From: Lysobacteraceae bacterium PS02340
GTDB taxonomy: Bacteria; Pseudomonadota; Gammaproteobacteria; Xanthomonadales; Xanthomonadaceae
NCBI GenBank assembly: GCA_029959605.1
Contig: JASCOC010000013.1
Location: forward strand, 46,522-110,521
DNA length: 64,000 nt
Direction: 5' to 3'
Made by a program: the position numbers and the translations under genes. How positions within the stretch are numbered: the first letter of the stretch is position 1; the number at the start of each line of letters is the position of its first letter. The notes below the pieces were generated by a model. It searched no databases. It was not told the DNA's origin and saw only the letters and a program-made list of their open reading frames with translations. Below, one piece after another: positions 59,181 through 64,000 of this stretch.

Positions 59181-59624
59181 TCAGCGCGCGGCGATGACCA
59201 GCGTGCCGGGACGTCCGCCCTGTTGCCACCAGTCACCGGTGCCGGTCACGCGCAGCGCGATTGCGCCCTTGCGCATCGCCAGATCGTTGCCGACCTGCCC
59301 GTTCGCCACATAGGCACCGATCACGTCGCGCGGATCCTCCACGCCACTGAAGCTCGCCGCGCCCGCATCGATGCGAAGCGTGTCACCGCCGTGGGCCTTG
59401 ACGCTGACCCGCACCGGCAAGGTCCGCCCGTCGGCGCAGCGGAGTTCGCCGGTGCCGCGCGCGGCGCGGTGATGCATCGACCAGTTGCCGGCGGTGAACA
59501 CCAGTTCGCAGGTCATCGGCTCGGCGGCCGCACCGCTTGCAGGCGCGCCCGCGAACAGCACGCACGCGGACAGGACCGCGACGAGCGGACCGTGGGTTCG
59601 GCGGAAACGGAGATGGCGGCGCAT
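59181..59624 (-). CDS. Hypothetical periplasmic protein
   Basis: 147 aa with an N-terminal signal sequence (hydrophobic LVAVLSACVLFAGAPASGAAAE, cleavage about 34). The mature part (TCELVFTAGNWSMHHRAARGTGELRCADGR ... GQVGNDLAMRKGAIALRVTGTGDWW) is beta-rich with two Cys that could pair. No family recognised with confidence. On the same strand as, and downstream of, the next gene by about 100 bp. Confidence 0.72.
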   Translation of the reverse strand: MRRHLRFRRTHGPLVAVLSACVLFAGAPASGAAAEPMTCELVFTAGNWSMHHRAARGTGELRCADGRTLPVRVSVKAHGGDTLRIDAGAASFSGVEDPRDVIGAYVANGQVGNDLAMRKGAIALRVTGTGDWWQQGGRPGTLVIAAR

Positions 59625-59727
59625 GGGCCAACGCTAGCAGAAGGTCCGGACGGACACACGCCGCAGTCGATGACTGCGGCGTGGCGGATGGCTGAATGCG
59701 GCGGGCCGCGGCGATGTGGCGCCGGAC

Positions 59728-60150
59728 TCAGCGCCAGCGGCGATCGCGCGAGCGGTCCTGACGCGGATCGTAGTACTGCACGGTGCAGCGGCCGCGACGG
59801 TCGCAGGTCTCGCGGCGCACCTGCTGCTGGTTGCGCCAGCCGTGGGCGGGCGCGTGACGCGGCGGGCCGTTGCGGTAGTGACGTGCGTCGTAGCGCGCAT
59901 CGTAGCGCGGCGCCGTACGGTAGTAGACCGGACGACCGCGATTGTCGTAGGACACGCGCAGCTGGTTGTCGTAGTCGCCGCGGTAGTACGGCTGGTTGCC
60001 GCGCAGCACCACATCGGCGACATCGACGATGACCTGCACCAGGTCGTCGTTGGACTGGGCGTGCGCCGGCGCCGGCGTGAGTGCGGCGGCCGACAGACCT
60101 GCGGCGAGCAGGCCGGGCGCGAGCCATCGGGTCAGGGGATTGGTGATCAT
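59728..60150 (-). CDS. Exported Arg/Tyr-rich hypothetical protein
   Basis: 140 aa. The ATG at 60150 follows GGAGAGAC and starts a Sec signal peptide (cleaved near HAQ, residue 32). A short helix (SNDDLVQVIVDVADVVLRGN) is followed by a basic, tyrosine- and arginine-rich, probably disordered tail (RPVYYRTAPRYDARYDARHY) with two Cys (ETCDRRGRCTV). Similar low-complexity exported proteins exist in xanthomonads; function unknown. Confidence 0.75.
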   Translation of the reverse strand: MITNPLTRWLAPGLLAAGLSAAALTPAPAHAQSNDDLVQVIVDVADVVLRGNQPYYRGDYDNQLRVSYDNRGRPVYYRTAPRYDARYDARHYRNGPPRHAPAHGWRNQQQVRRETCDRRGRCTVQYYDPRQDRSRDRRWR

Positions 60151-60278
60151 GGCGTCTCTCCAGTGGGCCGCCACCGCAGCGGCCATGGGTCCAACATGGC
60201 GCCCCGGGAATGAACAGGCATGCAATTTCGCGGCCTGCGGCCCCACAGACGCGGCCGCGTAAAGAGACGGTTCAAACT

Positions 60279-60309
60279 GTAAACGTTTCCCGACGATGGA
60301 AGCGTTTAC
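60279..60309. promoter_or_regulatory. Hairpin or paired LacI-type operators
   Basis: GTAAACGTTTCC (60279-60290) and GGAAGCGTTTAC (60298-60309) are inverted with one mismatch and a 7-nt spacer. Each half alone resembles the AAACGTTT core of LacI-family operators. It lies 24 bp past the HAD-hydrolase stop and about 130 bp ahead of the exported protein's start, both on the minus strand. It could be a terminator-like hairpin or an operator. Confidence 0.4.
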
Positions 60310-60333
60310 GGCGCGGTTGCGCGACCTTGCCGA

Positions 60334-61071
60334 TCAATCTTCGCGAGAGGCCGATGCGCGCGCGGCGAGCATCGCCACCGCTTCGGGCAACGCTTCGGGT
60401 TCGGCGACCACGCACATCCGCGCATCGAGTGCCGCGTCGATGTTCGCGTCCGTTTCATGCGCCCACGTCGTGCGATACGGCATGTGCACGCCCCAGCCGC
60501 CGAGCGCGAGCACCGGTGCGATGTCGGAGCGCAGCGAATTGCCGATCATCAGGAATTGCCCGGCGTCGATGTCGAACTCGGCCAGCAGGCGCGCATAGGT
60601 CGGCGGATCCTTCTCGCTGACGATCTCGATGCGCCGGAACAGATCCGACAGCCCCGAATCGCGGACCTTCGCCTCCTGGTGGAACAGGTCGCCCTTGGTG
60701 ATCAGCACGACTTCGAAATCCGCGGCCACGGCTTCCACCGCCTGACGGATGCCGGGCAGCAGCTCCACCGGATGCCGCAGCAGGCCCTTGGCCATCTCGA
60801 CGATGCGATGCAGATCGAGCGCCGCGATGCGACCCCCGGTGATCTGCGTCGCCGATTCGATCATCGACAGCGTCATGCCTTTCACGCCATAGCCGAACAC
60901 CGCGATGTTGGCCGTCTCGACCGCATACAGCGCATCGAGCACGCGCACATCGGCGAGATCGACGTAGCGGCCGACGATGCGCTCGAACTCGGCCTGCGCC
61001 TCGTCGAAATAATCCTGGCTGCGCCAGAGCGTGTCGTCGGCATCGAAGCCGATCATGCAGATTCCGGTCAT
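60334..61071 (-). CDS. HAD-superfamily hydrolase
   Basis: 245-aa phosphatase-like protein. Motif I is F-D10-A-D12-D-T (DADDTLW) with the Asp nucleophile and general acid; motif II is VVLITKGD; motif IV is MIGNSLRSDIAPVLALGGWGV. An alpha-helical cap lies between 20 and 100. The substrate is not identifiable. It follows the EF-hand terminator on the same strand, so it has its own promoter (none clear). Confidence 0.9.
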   Translation of the reverse strand: MTGICMIGFDADDTLWRSQDYFDEAQAEFERIVGRYVDLADVRVLDALYAVETANIAVFGYGVKGMTLSMIESATQITGGRIAALDLHRIVEMAKGLLRHPVELLPGIRQAVEAVAADFEVVLITKGDLFHQEAKVRDSGLSDLFRRIEIVSEKDPPTYARLLAEFDIDAGQFLMIGNSLRSDIAPVLALGGWGVHMPYRTTWAHETDANIDAALDARMCVVAEPEALPEAVAMLAARASASRED

Positions 61072-61119
61072 GTGCCAATTATGCGCTGCCCGTGTGACAC
61101 GTCACCGCGACGCGGGCAC

Positions 61120-61146
61120 AAAAAAGGGCGGCCCGAAGGCCGCCCT
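61120..61146 (-). terminator. Intrinsic terminator of the EF-hand gene
   Basis: A 9-bp stem AGGGCGGCC / GGCCGCCCT with loop CGAA, and six A (six T on the minus strand) at 61120-61125. It is 48 bp past the EF-hand stop. Confidence 0.93.
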
Positions 61147-61193
61147 CTGTCACGCGATGACTTGAAATCGATCAGGTTACGCGCGTGCCGGGA

Positions 61194-61571
61194 TCACTCC
61201 TCAGCAGCGCCCGCACCTGCGGCCTGACGGTTCACGAAGTCGCGATACTCTTCCGGCGTGATGAAGCCGTCGCCGTCGGCATCGACCTCGCTGAAGACCT
61301 GTGCGAGGCCCTCGAGGCCCGCAGCCTCCGCCTGGCTCAACTTGCCGTCACCATCGGTATCGAGATCCGCCCAGGTCACCTGACCCTGCTGGGACTGCGG
61401 CGCTTCGGCCGTGGCGTCCTGCGCGTAGTCCTGCGTGGTGGTGGTCGCCGCATCCGTGGTCGGCGGCGCCTGCGTGGTGGAGGCGGTCGGATCCTGCGCG
61501 AACGCCATCGGCATGGCCAGGGCAACACCCAGGGCGATCATCGCGGTCAGCGGCTTGCGTGCATTCTTCAT
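61194..61571 (-). CDS. Exported EF-hand protein
   Basis: 125-aa protein with a Sec signal peptide (cleaved near AFA-QD, residue 25), a Thr/Gln/Ala-rich linker (27-62), and two canonical calcium-binding EF-hand loops: D71-TDGDGKLSQA-E82 and D97-ADGDGFITPE-E108. Likely a periplasmic calcium sensor or buffer. The ribosome-binding site is GGAG at about 9 nt. It is divergent from the PQQ-type dehydrogenase, with 385 bp between. Confidence 0.92.
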   Translation of the reverse strand: MKNARKPLTAMIALGVALAMPMAFAQDPTASTTQAPPTTDAATTTTQDYAQDATAEAPQSQQGQVTWADLDTDGDGKLSQAEAAGLEGLAQVFSEVDADGDGFITPEEYRDFVNRQAAGAGAAEE

Positions 61572-61956
61572 GAGCGTCTACTCCGTATTTCAGAACTTGG
61601 GTTTGTTGCGCGGGGTGGTGAGTCGTCCTCGTCGTGGATACCGCACGGGATCCACCTTGCAGGCAGGCGAATGAACGCTCCGCGCGCCACGAACACCACT
61701 GCTTACGAACGCTTAACCACAGCGTGGATCGCGCGCTTTAGGCCATCCGTTCACGACGCGTGAGCGCGAGCAGACGAAACGCTTGATGACGGCATTTGTG
61801 CGCGCGGTGCATCGACGCGCTCCGACGGCTGCGTTGCGCCGGATTCACTGAATCGAACACAACGTTTACGAGCCGATGCTCGACCACGCGTCAAACGGTC
61901 TCCACGAAACGGTGTGCGACACTCGGGTTTACCCCGATTGCGCCCTGGAGATACGC
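61572..61956. other. Divergent intergenic region, EF-hand gene and PQQ-type dehydrogenase
   Basis: 385 bp with no gene. I see no good sigma-70 promoter and no long dyad. A short CGAG-ccgatg-CTCG hairpin occurs near 61872. The region is a little less GC-rich around 61700-61720. Confidence 0.4.
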
Positions 61957-63159
61957 ATGACACGCACGCGACCCCTCGTTCTGACCACCCTCGCCGCTTC
62001 GTTGTTGTGGCTCTCGGGCTGCGACGGCAATGCCGCCAACGGCACCGCGACGCAGGACACGGCAGCGCCGCAGGCAGCGACCTCCGACGCGACCGCGACC
62101 GCAGCGCCCGCCGCCGATGCGATCGAAGGCCTGCCGTTCGCGAGCACCGCAATCGCCAGCTTCAACGAGCCGTGGGCCATCGGCTTTCTGCCCGACGGCA
62201 GCGTGTTGATCACCGAGAAGAGCGGCGTGCTCAAGCACGTGACGCTGCCCGGCGGCGAAGCGCGCGAGATTTCCGGTGTGCCGGCCGTCGCCAACGCGGG
62301 CCAGGGCGGCCTGGGCGACATCAAGCCGCATCCGCAGTTCGCGGAGAACGGCATCGTCTACCTGAGCTATGCGGAAGACGGCGAAGGCGGTCGCGGCGCA
62401 GCGGTCGCACGTGCGCGTCTGGATCTCGACGCCGGCGCGCTGCAGGACGTCTCCGTGATCTGGCGCCAGGTGCCCAAGGTCGACGGCAACGGCCATTACG
62501 GCCATCGCATCGCGTTCGATGGCGACGGCAAGCTGTGGATCTCCTCGGGCGAGCGGCAGAAGTTCGATCCCTCGCAGAGCATGCAGTCCAACCTCGGCAA
62601 GATCGTGCGCCTCAACGACGACGGCAGCGTGCCGGACGACAATCCGTTCGCCGGCAAGGGCGAGGTTGCGTCGCAGGTCTGGTCGCTCGGCCATCGCAAT
62701 CCGCTCGGTCTCGCGTTCGACACGCAGGGCCGTCTGTGGAACAGCGAGATGGGCCCGGCCGGCGGCGACGAACTCAACCTCGTCAAGCGCGGCGCGAACT
62801 ACGGGTATCCGACCGTCTCCAACGGCGACCACTACGACGGCCGTCCGATTCCCGACCACGACACGCGCCCGGAATTCGAGAAGCCGGCGATCACCTGGAC
62901 GCCGGTGATCTCGCCGTCGAGCCTCGCGTTCTACAGCGGCACGCTGTTCCCGGAATGGACCGGCAACGCCTTCATCGGCGGCCTGTCGGGCCAGACGCTG
63001 GTGCGCATCGAGATCGACGGCGACAGCGCGCGCGAAGCCGAGCGTTTCGCGATGGGCGGTCGCATCCGCGACGTCGCGCAGGGCCCGGACGGCGCGCTGT
63101 ACGTGATCGAGGATGGCAAGGATGGCCGCCTGATCCGGCTGGCACCGCGCGAGGGCTGA
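61957..63159 (+). CDS. PQQ-dependent sugar dehydrogenase-like lipoprotein
   Basis: 400-aa beta-propeller protein of the soluble aldose sugar dehydrogenase (YliI/GDH-B) family. A lipobox LSGC with Cys22 predicts a lipid anchor. A Thr/Ala linker is followed by the propeller: [31 protein letters not shown], the active-site His in [21 protein letters not shown], and [12 protein letters not shown], all family motifs. PQQ and calcium binding is expected from the family, not shown here. The ATG at 61957 is 5 nt past GGAG. Confidence 0.92.
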   Translation: MTRTRPLVLTTLAASLLWLSGCDGNAANGTATQDTAAPQAATSDATATAAPAADAIEGLPFASTAIASFNEPWAIGFLPDGSVLITEKSGVLKHVTLPGGEAREISGVPAVANAGQGGLGDIKPHPQFAENGIVYLSYAEDGEGGRGAAVARARLDLDAGALQDVSVIWRQVPKVDGNGHYGHRIAFDGDGKLWISSGERQKFDPSQSMQSNLGKIVRLNDDGSVPDDNPFAGKGEVASQVWSLGHRNPLGLAFDTQGRLWNSEMGPAGGDELNLVKRGANYGYPTVSNGDHYDGRPIPDHDTRPEFEKPAITWTPVISPSSLAFYSGTLFPEWTGNAFIGGLSGQTLVRIEIDGDSAREAERFAMGGRIRDVAQGPDGALYVIEDGKDGRLIRLAPREG

Positions 63160-63176
63160 TCGCACACGCGTCGCAT

Positions 63177-63204
63177 CGAAGGCCGCGGGGAACCGCGGCC
63201 TTCG
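63177..63204. terminator. Bidirectional hairpin between convergent genes
   Basis: A perfect 12-bp stem CGAAGGCCGCGG / CCGCGGCCTTCG with loop GGAA, 17 bp after the dehydrogenase stop and 13 bp before the transglycosylase stop on the other strand. No strong T-run on either side. Confidence 0.65.
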
Positions 63205-63217
63205 TCGTTCCGGGCTT

Positions 63218-63940
63218 TCAGATTTCCGGTCGTTCGATCGGATTGCCCAGCGCGGCGCGATACCGCACGTACAGCGCCTGCACTTTGTCGATGTAGGCGC
63301 GCGTTTCGGCATACGGCGGTACGCCGTCGAACCGCGTCACAGTGCCGATGCCGGCGTTGTAGGCCGCGAGCGCGAGCGTGCGGTCGCCGTTGTAGCGGCG
63401 CAGCAGACCACGCAGATGTCGTGCGCCGGCACGGATCGATTCGGCCGGTGCGTCCGGATCCACGACGCCGTAATCGGCGATGACATCGGGCATCAGCTGC
63501 ATCACGCCGCGCGCGCCTTTCGGCGACACCGCGGTGGCGTCGAAGCCGCTTTCCGCGTGCGCGATCGCGCGTAGCCAGGCTTCGTCGAGTCCATAGGCCT
63601 TCGCATTCGCCGCGAACAGCGCCGAGTGCGGTTTGAGCTGCGGCGCACCGACGTTGCCCAGGCCTTCGTGCGCGGGTTCGCCGGGCGGCGTCTGCGCGGT
63701 GAAGCGCAGGTACTCGCGTGATCCCGGCAGCCGGCGCGTGCCGTAGACCATCACGCCGTCCTGCTCGCGCTCGTACAGCACGCCGCTGAAGACGCCCATC
63801 GAACCCCAGAGATTCGGCGTCTGCACCGCGTCGTCGGCGATCTCGCGTGCTTCGCATTTCGAGCCCGGCTCGGGCGCGGTCGACAGGCTCACGGTGCCGC
63901 CCTTGACGCAGCGCCAGACGGTGCGCGCTTCGACCGGCGC
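63218..63940 (-). CDS. Lytic transglycosylase, SLT family (5' end lost)
   Basis: At least 240 residues; the start is not in readable sequence. The frame continues past the GTG at 63892 with VEARTVWRCVKGGTVSLS, then runs into the homopolymer block at 63941, so the true start and probably a signal peptide are missing. The catalytic domain is clear: RAIAHAESGFDATAVSPKGA with the catalytic Glu, GVMQLMP, and ALAAYNAGIGTV. It cleaves peptidoglycan glycan strands forming 1,6-anhydro ends. The N-terminal part has two Cys (WRC, SKC) as in DUF4124-like domains. Confidence 0.88.
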   Translation of the reverse strand, partial: APVEARTVWRCVKGGTVSLSTAPEPGSKCEAREIADDAVQTPNLWGSMGVFSGVLYEREQDGVMVYGTRRLPGSREYLRFTAQTPPGEPAHEGLGNVGAPQLKPHSALFAANAKAYGLDEAWLRAIAHAESGFDATAVSPKGARGVMQLMPDVIADYGVVDPDAPAESIRAGARHLRGLLRRYNGDRTLALAAYNAGIGTVTRFDGVPPYAETRAYIDKVQALYVRYRAALGNPIERPEI

Positions 63941-64000
63941 GGGGGGGGGGGCGGGGGGGGGGGGCCCCCCCGCGCCCCCCCCCCGCGCCCCGGGCGGGGT
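63941..64000. other. Terminal G/C homopolymer block, probable contig-end artefact
   Basis: Runs of 11 and 12 G, then 7 or more C, with no other base than a terminal T. It replaces the 5' end of the transglycosylase gene. Confidence 0.8.

Overview
The window is a GC-rich (roughly two-thirds G+C) gammaproteobacterial chromosome segment. Gene order and protein sequences point to the family Xanthomonadaceae, of the Lysobacter/Luteimonas/Xanthomonas type. The evidence is lptG-lptF facing pepA-holC-valS, an aroQ-accB-accC block, a type II secretion ATPase of the XpsE kind, and intergenic repeats typical of that family. There is no prophage, plasmid, CRISPR array, rRNA or tRNA. The genus is inferred, not proven.

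Layout. 1-2.7 kb (minus): 3'-truncated gspE, a DUF2242-type lipoprotein and a small hypothetical. 2.9-6.4 kb (plus): a membrane acyltransferase and two tandem class-A beta-lactamase-like serine hydrolases. 6.6-18.0 kb (minus): a secreted subtilase and a giant (3108 aa) trimeric autotransporter adhesin, whose 5' leader holds a canonical intrinsic terminator. 18.5-23.3 kb (minus): purL and a lipoprotein DsbC. 23.3-26.0 kb: two repeat-rich intergenic regions around xerD and an RDD membrane protein. 26-33.2 kb: lptG-lptF (minus), then pepA, holC and valS (plus). 33.4-35.6 kb: type II NADH dehydrogenase and a ZIP zinc transporter. 35.6-39.5 kb (minus): rpoH and glnE. 39.7-44.5 kb (minus): a PYROXD2-like flavoprotein, a MurG-like glycosyltransferase, a GIY-YIG/GNAT fusion and a DAO-type oxidase. 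44.6-45.9 kb (plus): a YhiN-type flavoprotein. 45.9-49.4 kb (minus): DAHP synthase preceded by an aromatic leader peptide and attenuator, then an AsmA-like protein. 49.5-52.4 kb (minus): groEL, groES and a PagL-type lipid A deacylase. 52.7-58.2 kb (plus): dsbD, a TlpA-like thioredoxin, aroQ, accB and accC. 58.3-64 kb: small exported proteins, a HAD hydrolase, an EF-hand protein, a PQQ-type dehydrogenase and a lytic transglycosylase cut at the edge.

How the genes fit together. Envelope functions dominate: type II secretion, a surface adhesin, LPS export (LptFG), lipid A deacylation, peptidoglycan enzymes and a periplasmic thiol network (DsbC, DsbD, TlpA-like). Heat-shock control appears twice: rpoH has a sigma-E-like promoter and a dyad, and groES has a CIRCE-like element over its promoter. 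The shikimate pathway appears as DAHP synthase and AroQ.

The most notable observations are a 26-codon leader peptide carrying Phe-Phe-Tyr-Trp-Tyr-Ala-Phe before an attenuator of the DAHP synthase gene; a terminator inside the adhesin leader; a 1.85-kb in-frame tandem duplication and nine loop insertions in the adhesin; and a hairpin repeat family with compensatory base changes. Two homopolymer G/C blocks (58.19-58.29 kb and the last 60 bases) look like assembly artefacts, and the sequence next to them should be distrusted.
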